From Gari tellinella (Eukaryota; Mollusca; Bivalvia; Cardiida; Psammobiidae): DNA of 64,000 bases. Positions 1-13,300 of the stretch are shown one piece after another; the stretch's first letter is position 1, and each line of letters starts with the position of its first letter. The notes under the pieces are model-generated. The model was not told where the DNA came from. It saw only the letters and a list, made by a program, of their open reading frames with translations, and made no database searches. The position numbers were made by a program, and so were the translations under genes. The stretch covers positions 26,552,119 through 26,616,118 of the forward strand of contig OV277872.1 in the NCBI GenBank assembly GCA_922989275.2, given 5' to 3'.

Positions 1-301
1 CCCCAAAGACTCACTTGAAATGATTTTCTCCAAAGGACAAAGCTTCAAACAGTCCAATCCATACCCTTAAACGCTTAAATGTATGTTATTTACAAAAATC
101 TACTTCTTAATCGAACCGATAAAAATAACGGATTACCAATACGCCATCAATATAAATAATGACGTCATTATTGGTGGTCATATGACTTCCAAAAATAGTT
201 TCAGATTGCATTATAGGAGTGCTTATAGATCTATTTGATTATTTGGTTTAACAACATATAGATCTTGTCCCAAACAATTTAGGTATATAATAAAAGTTCG
301 T

Positions 302-403
302 GTTGGTTGTGTAATCCCATGGAGAAATGACATTTCTCCATGGTAATCCAGATCCAGTCGTGAGAGGCGTAGCCTCGAGTGTGATCTGGAATACACAACG
401 AAC
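302..403. repeat. Nested foldback repeat
   Basis: The outer arms are GTTGGTTGTGTAATCC and its approximate complement near 392-403. Two inner hairpins are CCATGGAGAAATG/CATTTCTCCATGG (about 318-342) and CCAGATC/GATCTGG (about 348-391). No coding sense is seen. Confidence 0.5.
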
Positions 404-526
404 TGATACAAGAGCGCTGATCACACACTGGTGATAGATCTATTCCGTTTTCATTAGTATAATTTTGCTTTTTTCCGTCCATAGGCAAAGCCTAAATACA
501 TATTATTAGGTATTGTCAACTACTGC

Positions 527-723
527 TAACCCTTTCACTCTCAATGACACCATAAGGCGTATTTGCAAAAATATTTGATCCTGATCAGACGCCGTGAAAT
601 TACGTCAGTTATACTGCCTTAAACCTTACTGAAACAGTATTACAGATAAAAATATTGAAGCAGACGACAGTTTGGCGATGAAGGGGTAAATCCTCACGAT
701 TAATTTGATTATGAAAGGGTTAA
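527..723. mobile_element. MITE, AACCCTTTCACTC family (copy 1)
   Basis: The ends are TAACCCTTTCACTC and an inverted ATGAAAGGGTTAA. The body contains GATCAGACGCCG, AAATTACGTCAGTTATACTG and GCAGACGACA, all of which recur in the other copies at 14.5, 16.2, 21.5, 24.5, 27.0, 32.0 and 38.2 kb. This copy lacks the second arm of the central GACGCCGCG hairpin. It is non-autonomous with no ORF. Confidence 0.7.
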
Positions 724-1217
724 ACCGGGGGTCTATAGGTTTTGTTTAGTTTAATCATATTCTTTTTCATAAAATAAACAATACATGCATATCGATTATG
801 ATTAAAACGAATGTAACCGCTTATTTGGTTATTCTAGGTATACTAGAAATACTGTCACGACTGACATATCGTATTAAAACATTACATGAATTGGAAAGTT
901 ATCAAGTACATGTATTTGATATAACACGTTTAGCTATATAGAAAGGTTCAATAAAAAGTGTTGTTTGCATCCGAAGGACTGTAAGGATATCTGTTTGTCC
1001 GTGTGGCTGTCCATCCGTCCATTACTTTTAGTTAACAATTTATAATGGCTCATCGATCATTTAATAAGTATGAGCATTCGGTACAGGATCCAGGAATCAA
1101 GTATTGGATTTCTTTGTGGTCCTTAGTATGCATGTAGTTCAATTGATCAAATAGAATCAAATTTGACATAAGTTTTATGACAAGTATTATTTCAGTTTTG
1201 AAAAATACACCTTTCAG

Positions 1218-1344
1218 ACAGAACTCCACCAGACATAAACTGCTCTCCCTTGATTGAAACTGGAACCGCCGAACCATTCCAGACCTATGCACAAGTGTAT
1301 TGGAAACATCCTTCTGCAAATGATGACAAGGACGGACATGTGAG
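1218..1344 (+). CDS. Exon a: N-terminal half of HYR domain 1
   Basis: The acceptor is CACCTTTCAG and the donor GTATGT follows base 1344. The exon enters in phase 1 and leaves in phase 2. The reading is (D)[16 protein letters not shown] and onward, with the HYR signature of PP near the start, Cys, and the later VYWKHP..DDKDGHV (the usual V.W..P.A.DN.G.V). It joins exon b across 7 kb so that AG+T makes Ser. HYR domains are immunoglobulin-like adhesion modules often placed next to sushi domains. Confidence 0.9.
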
Positions 1345-4300
1345 GTATGTCTAGGAATTCATGATTATAAATTTACCTGCGGTGGCCATGGCATAAGCCG
1401 TTGCGAAATCCAGGCTATTGTACAATCAATGTTCACTAATGTCAAAACTGTTATCTAATGTCACTATTAAATCAAAGACTGAACATACTGAAAGTCACAA
1501 AGAATGATATTTAACAATACAGAAATCAAATCTCTGTAGCAACACCTGAAGTTAATTATTTGTTGTTTCAGACAGGTAGTCACTTAAAGAAAGATAAAAA
1601 TAAAGCAAACATGTTTTCCGCTCTAGCTTTTTTGTCTGTATCTTGACACCAGCTACTGTAAAACCGGTTTTATTCACGAGAATATAATTTACGCGTTAAT
1701 TTGCGAATGTGTTGCCTCTAGAATATAGGTGAAAGAAGGTTGAAAAAATAGGTAAAAGAAGGTTGAAAGTAAAGCAGAATGTGCCTTACGGCACATTCTG
1801 CTTTACTATTAGCCTGCTTTAAGCTACCATCTGCTAGAAATATTGCATGATGTCGCGAATTAATACAAAATCGCATTACGCGAAATGTTCATAACGCGAA
1901 AAGTACCTATTTACAGTAGTCTAGTCCATCATTGATACTATATACATGGAAAGGTTTTGACAGAACGTACATCTTGTACCGAGCTGGGTCTATTGATTGA
2001 TTCACAGAAATTCAAATGTATCCATTGTCTACATTCATATTTAAAATTCTTCTTCAGTAGATGTGATTGAAAACATGATATTTTTTAAAGATATTGTCTT
2101 TATGGTGCAATCGATTACAAGTATTCATACAATCTACATGATTTTTTGTGTATGCTTTCAGTGAGTTGTTAAGTCCTCTAAATGTAGCTTTTTTTATTAT
2201 TCAAAATGAAAATTCTGAATCATCTGAAATTTTAGATTTGGAATTTTGGGAAACTCCCTATTCTTTATGAATTGTTTTAAACGACCCACATGTGAATAAA
2301 GGCTTAGTTCCACGCATAGGGGTCTATTGCGCTTTCTAGTTTCTACACACTACATATATACTAACAAGGGGTGCAACTCTCTGACTGGACATTCGTACAC
2401 CACAAGTATAAAAAAGTCTGTAACTCTATCAATTTACATGGTATACGCATAATTCGTTCGACTATTGAAAGCTAAGACATTTGTCTACTAATTTAATACA
2501 CTCTTCTAAAATTTTCTTAGGCATTTCGACAATTCCAAGAACGATTTTCTCCAAAGCTGACGTCTTTTTTGGATTCTCCACTGACGCTCGTTCACCCGGG
2601 TCTCACTATATCACAGCGATAACCTGGTGATGTGCAGTTCAAAACATGGCATGTTTCAATAAAACGACCACAGTCTATCACTAACCTTCGGGTTTTAAGT
2701 CCTCAGCGTCAAAGTGTTGTTGTAAAATTAGCGATATTTCCGAGTTACTTTCTCTTCGTCGAGGAGTAGCCATTTTGACTGAAGAGTTACAAGTGAGGTG
2801 GAACAAATTACCCCAAACGATAAAACCCCTACAAACCACAAACCACAGAAAACCCTACATTGGGGGTATTTTACTGCCGCAACCCCCACTAGAACAATAA
2901 CTGTTGTTTTTTGAAGGTGAAATATGTGCATATAATGCAAAATTATTAAGTTTCTACACTATTGTACCTTTATAAGATAATTACTTGATAATCGGAGATT
3001 TTAATTACCGCGAAAAATTCTGAGGGAAACAAGTTTGATGACTGTATTAAAAAAACTGTCTATTCCAAATAGTAGACAGACTAACCAGATGGAGGGGAAC
3101 AGACACTCCCAACATGTGTGAACTTATTCTAACTGAAGATGCAAACAACATAGCAAAATACTGAATATCAGAGTCCCCTGGGCAAGACTGACCACTGTGT
3201 AATTCTTTTTGACTTCATCTGCTGTACATAAACAAAACAAAAACCGAGAGAAACCTTCTACAAACCCAACAAAATAAATATCCACCACTGATCAAAATTA
3301 AGAATAACATAAACCAAATACCATGCCACTGGAAAAAGACACCCTAGCTAGATGATCAAAATGAAAAACACTCTTGAAAGACGCTTCATCCGAACAAAAA
3401 AGAGAAAGACAGGAAACTATATAACAGAGCACGGAATAAAGTCACAAAACTTGTCAGACAAACTAGAAAGAGATATGAAAATAATTTAGCAGCAGAATCT
3501 AAGACCAATCAATTTTAAAGCGAGTTTGGTAATATATAAACTCGAAGAGTAAAACCAAGACTGGCATCAATGAACTGAGAAAAAATACAGCAGACCATAA
3601 GTCGACAAAGTCTAATGAATAGGGGGAAAAGGCGAACATCTTCGCCGATTTCTCTTTAGTAGTGTTTTTATAAAAGGAAGCACCTGGTTTAATACCCAAA
3701 TTGCCAAATAGAGACACAAAGACACCATAGACAGAAATTGAAATATCACCAATGCATGTAGAGAAACTCTTGACAAATCAACCGGTGCAGACAATTTACA
3801 CCCAACATTTCTCAAACAACTAAGCAAAGAACTGTCAAAGAACTGTCAATACCATTGAATATCATTTTCAAAGAATCCATAATAAAGAAGGACATCCCTA
3901 TTGATTAGAAAAAAAAACAAATTCAGTGCAATTTATAAAAAGGAGACAAAATCAATCCAGGAAACTACAGACCAGTCAGTCTCACATCGGTCATTTGCAA
4001 AGTAATGGAGAAAATAGTCAGAAAACTCATCATAGAGAACATTGCAGTAATCAGATCATTTCACGGGCAAGCAGTAGGGTTTAATGGCTGGCAGATCCAC
4101 GGCGCTCTAACTGTTAAATGTTATGGACAAAGGGACAGAAGCAATGAACACTGGAGACGGGATTGACTTTGTATACATGAATTTCCAAAAGACCTTCGAC
4201 ACAGTGTCCCACAATGATTTGATTTGAAGACTTTATTTAAAGAGGGTAACCCATTTAGTCTAATGACTAATCCTCCATGAGGCCCTCCATTAAAGTATTA

Positions 4301-7300
4301 CATACATAGATATTCTATAGTTTTAACCCTTTTTCCTGCTATAATATCGACTCCTTCGAAATTGTCGTTTACAAATTTCGTAACATTTAGATTTTTATGC
4401 AATTTTTAATTATAGAAAACAATAGACTAATAAGTAAGCTAGAGTCGTATGGAATTGGAAAAAATATGGTTGAATTGACAAGACAGTTTTTATCCTGGGG
4501 GACACAAACAGTAACAATCAATGGAATCGTGTCAAACTGGCATAAAGTCCCTTCAGGAATTCCACAAGGATATGTGATTGGACCCCTCATGTTCATAATA
4601 TACATAAATGATCTTTCTGATAATGTTAAATCAACAATATACTTATTTGCAGACGACACAAAATATTCAATATCATCAAATCCCTAGAAGACAAAGAAAC
4701 ACTACAAAATGACCTACACAACATATCATATTGGACAGATAAATAACTACTAAAACTACACCCACAAAAGTGCAAAAGTATGCATATTAAAAGACTGTTG
4801 TAGCTATATAAGGTCATAATCGGGGTGATCACCAAAATGAGTTTCTGTTTTGTAATTTATTTTTCTTGTGGGAGGTATCCCTGTTGCTAACCATACACTT
4901 CATCCTAGCAACGTCTGTTCACCTTGCCATGTGTGTTAGTCCTCCAACTCTTTCGCTTTCGAAAATTTTAAAACCTTACCTTCATAACAGCTTTCATTCT
5001 AATTCAGAAGCAGAGTTTTTTAGCATCTGATCTGGAAGCAAATTATTCTTTTATACGCCGTCAGAGGCGAAAGACTTGAAGGATTAACAATCATACAAAT
5101 TCCCTCATTCCCCGCATGCAGTTCTATGTACACTGTACTGCTTTTTTCAACTGAACTGACATTAGTCTTTAACGTACAACTAACTTGAATCCAGATCAGA
5201 CACTGAGCTGCTCGATAACTTGGAAGGGTAAAAACAGAATGCAGGAAGACATTTTGCAAGGGGCATAAAACTATACCCGCATACCTTTTCCCGTTGATGG
5301 ATGCAACGAAAATAGTCAAATTCAGCCCCATATGGACAGAAGCATACCGCTGCGTTTTAAAGACTGTCAAAGTGTTACCGGTGAAGAAAGTCATTAATGT
5401 TTTAGTGTGTGGTGCTTGATAAACATAAGTAAAGAGGTCTGAAGGGTTTGTTTTTGTCGAGATGTGAACATCATAGTGGTTTGTAGTGGAATAACTTCGG
5501 CCGATGCTGAACACGTTGGACGGGGAAGGGGATTGGCATATAAAGTGTGTTATGAAGGTAAGGTTTTAAAGATTTAGACATTGACAGTTCCATTTTCGTG
5601 TCATTAAAATCTTTTTAAGCGTCATAGAGGAGTAAAATGATTTTTGGTTTCCAGGAAATTACACATTTCCGTGCTAAATTGTTGTCTGACTCCAAACTAA
5701 TTTTGGCGATCATCCCGAATATAACCTTATGCTTACTCAGCGTTACTTAGCGTTGATTTCCAGCTCAGGTTCCTCTATGCTGGACTTTTCTTTTTGTGCA
5801 CGTAGTACTTAAAATAGTACTTTTGTTTTAGATTTCGGTTCTTATATTGGCCTTATACATGTAGTTGTATTTACTTTCTTGGTTTTTCCAGTTGTTATCT
5901 TATCTATTTTTGAATGAGTTGAGTGTTTTTGTATTTACCACCTCTTCTGTTAAGCTGTACCAAATGTTTGCTGTTCTTATACCAAAACTGTATTTTCTGA
6001 TATCTAACCTTGCACTTTGTGAGTATGACTTTTTATGATTTCCCCTTATTGAAGTTCTTATTGTTTGATCTTCTCTCTGTTTTAGAAAGTTTCCTTCTTT
6101 CTTAAAATGCATTCTGACTAAGGTTTCGTATAATGGTTAGAAAATGTTCTCATCAAGATGATGAAAATTTTGCCGAATAAGCTCGTATGAAAAATTTGTA
6201 TCTGGATTTTTCTTTCCAATATGCATATTTTTGCACTTTTGTGGTTGTAGTTTTAGTCCATTGTGATATTTTGTGTAAGTCATTTTGGAGTGTTTCTTCG
6301 TCTTCTGGGGCTTTGATAATATTGAATATTTTTGTGTCGTCTACAAATAAGTATATTGTTGATTTAACATTGTCAGAAAGATCATTTATGTATATTATGA
6401 TAATGAGGAGTCTAATCACATATCCTTGCGGGATGCCATGAGTGACGTCATGCCAGTTTGATCATATTCCATTGATGATTACTTCTTTATAAACAATGCT
6501 TCGAATAAAGTACTCAAGTGTGTTGACTGACTTAAATCACTAAGCTCCTCACCGCTGTGGGTTCGAATCCCTGTAGGGTCGTTAGGGTTTTTCATGTGGA
6601 GAAGCCTTCCAGCTGGCTTGCGGAAGGTCGGTGGTTCTACCCAGTTGCCGACTTGTGTCTGAAACAGTGCATAAAGGGCTTCTGAGGTCTTCCTCCACCT
6701 GTATTTAGCTGGACGTCACGATATGACTGAAATACTGTTAAAAGCGACGTAAAATCATAACAAATCAAATCAAGTGTGTTGACAGTTCTTTACTTAGTTG
6801 TTTGAGAGACGATGGCTGTAAATTGTCTGGACCGGGTGATTTGTCAGGTTTTAGTTCTCTCAAGAGTTTCTCTACATGTATTGGTATTTGCCATCATTGT
6901 GTTCCAGTCTACGAGTATTGCGGGTTAATTGAAATCTCCCATATCAAGTAATTATTTTATATAGGTACAATAGTGTAGAAACTTAATAATTTTGCATTAT
7001 AATATGCACATATTTCACCCTCAAAAAACAACAGTGATTGTTCTAGTGGGGTTGTGGCAGTAAAATACCCCCAATGTAGGGTTTTCTGTGGTTTGTGGTT
7101 TGAAAAGTGTTTTATGGTTTGGGGTAATTTGTTCCAACTCACTTGTAACTCTTCAGGCAAAATGGCTACTCCTCGACGAAGTGAAAGTAACTCGGAAATA
7201 TCGCTAATTTTACAACACTTTGACGCTGAGGACTTAAAACCCGAAGGTTAGTGATAGACTGTGGTCGTTTTATTGAATCATGCCATGTTTTGAACTGTAC

Positions 7301-10300
7301 ATCACCAGGTTATCGCTGTGATATAGTGAGACCCGGGTGAACGAGCGTCAGTGGAGAATCCAAAAAAGACGTCAGCTTTGGAGAAAATCGTTCTTGGAAT
7401 TGTCGAAATGCATAAGAAATTTTTAGAAGAGTGTATTAAATTAGTAGACAAATGTCTTAGCTTTCAATAGTCGAACGAATTATGCGTATACCATGTAAAT
7501 TGATAGAGTTACAGACTTTTTTATACTTGTGGTGTACGAATGTCCAGTCAGAGAGTTGCACCCCTTGTTAGTATATATGTAGTGTAGAAACTAGAAAGCG
7601 CAATAGACCCCTATGGTTCCACGTATATGTAAATAAGGTGATTATCTCCCTCAAGAAGTCAAGAATGGAATTTGATATATCCACAGAGTAAGAGGTATTT
7701 TGTTATCTATTCTATTGCAAATATCTGGTGAATGCAGTATTATACGTTTTGTATCTTTCTTTTTTTCATTTCACCATAAAGATGCGACCCGTCAATGAGC
7801 CGATCACAGAGAATAGTCGCTTATCTCAATGTTGACTATTGTAAACAAATGGTCACAAAAGCAAAGTTTATCGTAGGGAACCATGACTATCGCCCTAAAA
7901 AAATAAACTAGATTGTACATCGAGACTTTTTAAGCATTTCTGCGCGGATAAACAATAACATTTAAGCATCTTTAGTAACACAAAAGATTTTTATATGCAA
8001 CAGATGATTTTTCTTTCATGGTAAATGGATTATTGAAATCAATAATTGATTCTTATTTATTCTGTCAAATAGATATGGCTGACGGAACTGTGATAAAATG
8101 ATTTTCATTTTCAGAATGGAATCATTCTGTAGTTAAGCCAAATTTGATTTATTTGTAAAAATTAAATACATAGCTGTAAGTTTTCGTATTGATTTCTTAC
8201 TAATTCTTGAATGTTAAACAATCATACAAAACAGTTTCCGGCGCTGAATTCTAAAACGCGAATTATCTTAATATTCATTTTTCACACTTTTACATCTCAA
8301 CATATCTCAAGTAATATATACCATATTCATACTATTAATTCGAAATTTTAAGTGTAATACGAACCAATGGACGAGCCTCCGGCAGACATTTTCCAGAGGG
8401 AGACACTTATGTGAATTTCTACGCCAAGGACAACAGTGGCAACAAACGAACATGCACAAAAACAATAAAGGTCACAGGTGCTTATTGTATTTTACCTTAG
8501 TTAAATTCACATTCACCGAGGATACTATAGATTTATTTTCCTGTCATAAAATGGGGCTCGAAAAAAGTTGTGGTGGTTTTCAATACACTGGCTAAAATAG
8601 GCTCTATTATAATCCGTGCCATGAGAAAACCTGTCTTATTGCATTACAAGCAGTGTATATCAATGCCAACTGCCGAGTCAAATACGAGGTCGCGCTGGTC
8701 TTGATATACATTGTTTGACACTCACATATATCATACATGGCAATCGGTTGTATATCAAACTCAGATTCCGAGCATTTGATAACAACGGTGATTGGTCTGT
8801 ACAATGTTTTATTTCCAGTTATCATAAATTCTTGGACTCTGATAGGCTGACACTGCACATGTGACCACTGTGTACGAGACCGTACACATTAATTCTGCCG
8901 GGTAGTACGGGTCACGTGACTAGTTAGATGTTGTTCCCTCGCTCGATTCGCGTAAACAATCTCTCCTTTTCGGTTTATTAAGCAGTTGTTTTCCAAGCAA
9001 TCAAAAGAAATCTTAATTATAAACTGTCTTGAATCGATCATAATGTGTAAATGTAATTCAGATATCGAAATATGCTAGTTCCCTGCTTTGCTTTCCCTGA
9101 TTACCCCACCCACGTCGTCACCATGATAAACAAACGACCGCGGGCGGACGGGACGTGAAATGAACCATGTAATGTACATCGGCACTTGTCACTGGTCTAT
9201 AATGAAATTGACATTGGATTTAGGTTTATTTAGATCAATATATTTATCGAAATCAACCAAAACAGGCAGAACTCGAGTTGCCTAGACACTAACGTACGTG
9301 TTCATTTGTACGTTCCTGATTATTTCCGTTCATTTGTTATAATTAATCGTTACATTGTTTCATAAAACGTAAATATCCTCCGAGAACTCTCCGTTCAAAA
9401 TACACTGGTAATGAACATTTTAAGGATGATCACATTCCAATGTGATGACGTAACCATGTTAGATACAGTCGATCTTCGATAGGGTCTATCTTGATTTCAT
9501 TTCAGTCGAACATATCCGTAATTCAAAGTTATATGGTGGCTTTACCACCTTTTAAACTTGAAATACGGAATATGTTCTACATAATGCAATATAGAAATTA
9601 TTGCATTAAACTGTAGGAATGCAGATGAATTCTACTTATGCGAGTTCCTGATATCGTCAAAGTTTAACTGTATAACTATTGTTAACTGTATAACTATTGT
9701 ACTGAACCATCGAGTAGCGCGTGAGTTTGAAATGTACTGAACAGATGTCAATTTCAAGTGTCAATTTTAGGACTTTGTCAGATTATGCATGTTTTCTTTC
9801 TTGTATTGGATTTAGACTGGAAATAAATTCGTTACACGGTATTTCGGCAGGGTGTACGGGCTTGTATGACGGTTTTGGATTCGCGCTCAGGAAAAACGGA
9901 ATCCAAAACCGTCATACAAGCCCGTACACCCTGTCGAAATACCGTGTAACTAATAGTATTGCAATAAGGCTGGTTTCGTAATTTTGTCCACTTAAAAAGA
10001 CAAAGATGAATGATCGTAATGTTAAGATTGTGATAGTTTTCATTTTTGTACACGCTCGTGAAACTTAACCATGGAAAACACTGCAGGCAAAGCATTGTCA
10101 GAAAATGATCTATTTGTATTCACCTTAATTTAAGTAACCTTCGTAAATACAGTTTAAAACAAAATATATTCCTTATAATTGTTTAATATAAAAATGTATA
10201 CTGTAAATCATAAATAACAGGATACTCTGCGTTTGTTATGATTTATGAGTCACCATGGTTTCGTTTTCTTTTGTGCAATAATATATTCTTTTGTTATTCA

Positions 10301-13300
10301 TTTTTTCAACTTAGTTGTAAGATGTTCTCACCCAAGGCCTATAGAAAATGGGTATTTCATTTGTCATCCCAGTACGGAGTTTGTTCTTGGTGGTTGGTGC
10401 AGGTTTGGTTGTTATGATGGATTCGATCTGAAGGGAGAGTCAACAATTACGTGCAACACATATGGGCAATGGACAGCTGCACAACCGATATGTGAAGGTA
10501 ATCGATTCATAAATCAAGTAAACCTTTGCCGTTAAAAACCATTTAGTCCTAGCGACCTGTTTACTCGTCTTTAACACTTGACGAGTACACATGTTGTATG
10601 CAAGCAGTGTAGTCCAAGATAAATGGACTAGTAATGAGATTCTGATCAGGGTCTGCATTGATTGTCATTTGGAATAAATTATAGAAAACTTAGTCATTGG
10701 AACAACTTTTAATTGTTGAGCAAAGGACTAGACTAAATAGGCAAATCATTTAGGAGAATATGAGTAAACTAATTCAGTATTTTTATTTGCAACACGATGT
10801 TTCAGTTAGTTAATAATACCTTGTTTTCTTAATTGTTAAGGTCCATGGGATTTATGCTAGACAAAGTTTGACGTAAAAATATTATAGGAACTTAAATGTG
10901 TCAAAATGCGTCAATCAGATTTAAAAACAATTACCTTAAGGTGTCTTTATAGCTTTAAAACTGCAAAAATTGTGTTTTTAACCTTTTTTCCGATTTTGAT
11001 AGCCGACATTCTGTTCTACATTTTACCAAAATCTCCAAAACCAAACCAAACGCATTACACGGCTATCTGATCAATAAATCACACCTCATTAAGCACTCCG
11101 TAGTCCAGCCACGTGACCACCTAGAGGCGTTCTCCAGCTGCTGTTGCGTGATTTATGGGTTTCGCATGTTAAAATCATTATTGAATTATGATTGGTATAT
11201 TTTATTAAGGGTGGAGCTAAGGAAAATCGCTTAAGAAATGTGTGACTTCTTATTGGTTGAAACAAAAAGGACATAGTTGAACCCCGGGTGTATTCGCACT
11301 GTGTCAGACAGTCAAAATGACACGCTTATCAGTTAATTGACGTTTTCGGCACCTCCTTATTTTCAAACACGCCGCATCTTTGGACAACGATTGTGTTCGC
11401 GGTAGGGGTCCGATTTTCATGCGGTTTAAAGCAGATGTGAACCGTGTCTCAGAATGTTGATGAGGTTCTCCAGCTGTTTACAGCAAAGCATTACGTAATA
11501 GAAATCGACTTTAAACTGTAAAATAACTTTGATGTTACATAATAATAGTTGGAAGGGGAATTTTAAAAATCTGAGACACGGATCCCTAGAGATGTTACTG
11601 AAGTGTATTATGGGCAATTTTAAAGGCGTTACAAATTAAGACGGCTTTGAAATCGCTGTTTGAATTTTTTTTAAATTTGTCTTATAAAATCGTAAAAAAA
11701 TAAAATATTTTTTTAAAAAACACATTTTGTGGTGACATGTGTACCACTTAAACCATTCAGCTATAAAATGGGGGAATAAATTATAAATCATGATGATAAA
11801 TAAGAAAAATCCGCTTGCAGTATCGAAACTATAAAGCTACCTTAACGGTACAGAGTGTTACTTGGACATTATATTATGTTACTATTATTTAGCATGGATT
11901 TGCCCGAATCCAGAACCGATTGATGGTGCTGAGATGCCAACGTGCACTAATAACGTCAGGTTTAGGAGCATTTGTACCTATAACTGCACGACAGGGTATG
12001 ATATGCCACCTAAAGTTTCAAAGACCATGGTGTGTTCCATCAGCAAAAGGTGGCGACAGTTTGGAACACCAAAGTGCATAGGTGTGTCATTGAGAGAGTT
12101 GTTCTTAAACACTTTAACACTTTGTATATTCAAACGTAATTTCATCCAATGTATAGCACTTAGTTCAATAACATTTTTTTATGTTGTTAAAATTTTGCTT
12201 AAGTGGTTAACTTGTAGATTAAATATTTACACATATGGTAAATTGTTAAATGACCATCGAAGATAAAGTAACATGAAATTTGTTAATATAACTTTTGCTT
12301 AAAAATAACTGTTTAGTATAACTTGCTGTAAGATATATCAATTTCAACATGCTCAAATCTCCAACAGGCACACATTTATTAAAATATTAAAACGAATTGA
12401 TATGACAGTTCGGACTTTTGAATTTTAAAGAAGTTATACATTAAACCCTACTGTCATCTTGATCATGATTCTAAATCATTTTATTGTCCGATTTTTCTGA
12501 CAATTTTCTGATCATTCTTTTTGTGAGTTATTTTTTATAACAATAGTTTATAATGGTAAATAGGTAACATGTGTCATCGAATAAATATTCGTATACTTTC
12601 CTACTTGAGATAAGCAGAATCACCGTGCAGGACGAGACCGGTGCGCAAACTATACTGCTACGTTATTCTTCCCTTACAAATCCGTTCATCCTAAAACTAT
12701 AATTTTCATTGCAAACAGGTTGGAGTCACTCAGATAAAATAGACAGAAATTTCTTAAAGTTGTAATTTCTACAGTTTAGTGCATTGCGGTTTGCGAAAGA
12801 ATAATGTCATTCCGCATTTTCATATCTCTAGCTGGCTGTACGGAAATCATCGGGCACAGTGAACATCTCATTTTTAGTTTAAGAAATGTTCGAATCTAAA
12901 AAATAACGCGGCCATGTCAAAACACAAATAACATGTTTTTACCGAAGTTGACTTGTAAATGATATACTGTATAATGATATTTCGATGTATGCTATATATT
13001 ACGAAAAGATGTTGAGCCACCAGTGATGGAACGGTGTCCGATAACAAAGGTTTTTGGAACAGACAGAGGCGTCAATACCTCAGTTGTTAATTGGACAATG
13101 CCTTTTGTGAGAGACAACAGTGGAGAACAAATCAACCCCATACTGACCGACGGCTTCCCTTCGAAGAGCAAGTTAACAGCTGGAATATACAACATCGAAT
13201 ATGCTGCAAGAGATAGCGATGGAAATGCAGCCAAGCCTTGCAAGTTTACGGTGATTGTCAGAGGTAAAAAACAGTGTAGGGTATAAATATAAAGACTTGG

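Larger units (their letters stand above)
1..1217. other. Upstream non-coding stretch (intron 5' of first visible exon)
   Basis: No coding exon is supported here. The visible exon at 1218 starts in phase 1, so this stretch is probably intron of the same gene with the N-terminal exons outside the window. It contains an imperfect foldback at about 302-403 and one MITE of the AACCCTTTCACTC family at 527-723; both are listed separately. The remainder shows nothing I recognise. Confidence 0.6.
2304..7622. repeat. Large imperfect palindrome (5.3 kb) of two inverted transposon copies
   Basis: Bases 2304-2972 are repeated in inverse orientation at about 6955-7622 with only scattered differences. Homology continues inwards through the LINE parts (left 2973-4800 on +, right 5880-6955 on -), where the right copy lacks the endonuclease part. 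The spacer holds a separate TIR cassette (4818-5731). Each outer arm carries the same two-exon mini-ORF, reading outwards. Both arms end near the shared sequence CATAGGGGTCTATTGCGC. An inverted duplication or foldback insertion is the simplest reading. Confidence 0.8.
1345..8352 (+). other. Intron of 7.0 kb filled with transposons
   Basis: The intron joins the two halves of HYR domain 1. It contains the MITE at 1653-1919, the 5.3-kb palindromic structure at 2304-7622 and about 0.7 kb of unrecognised AT-rich sequence on the right (7623-8352). None of the short ORFs there looks like an additional exon of the host gene. Confidence 0.8.
8478..10314. other. Intron with pogo-like MITE and a near-perfect foldback
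   Basis: The intron contains the elements at 9464-9672 and 9831-9950. The part at 8870-9180 is locally richer in CpG (CGCTCGATTCGCG, GACCGCGGGCGGACGG) and has no ORF; I cannot say whether it is regulatory. Nothing else is recognised. Confidence 0.55.

Noticed and set aside
11089..11274. Antisense ORF in the intron before exon d
   Set aside because: It lies within the TIR element and shows no transposase-like sequence.
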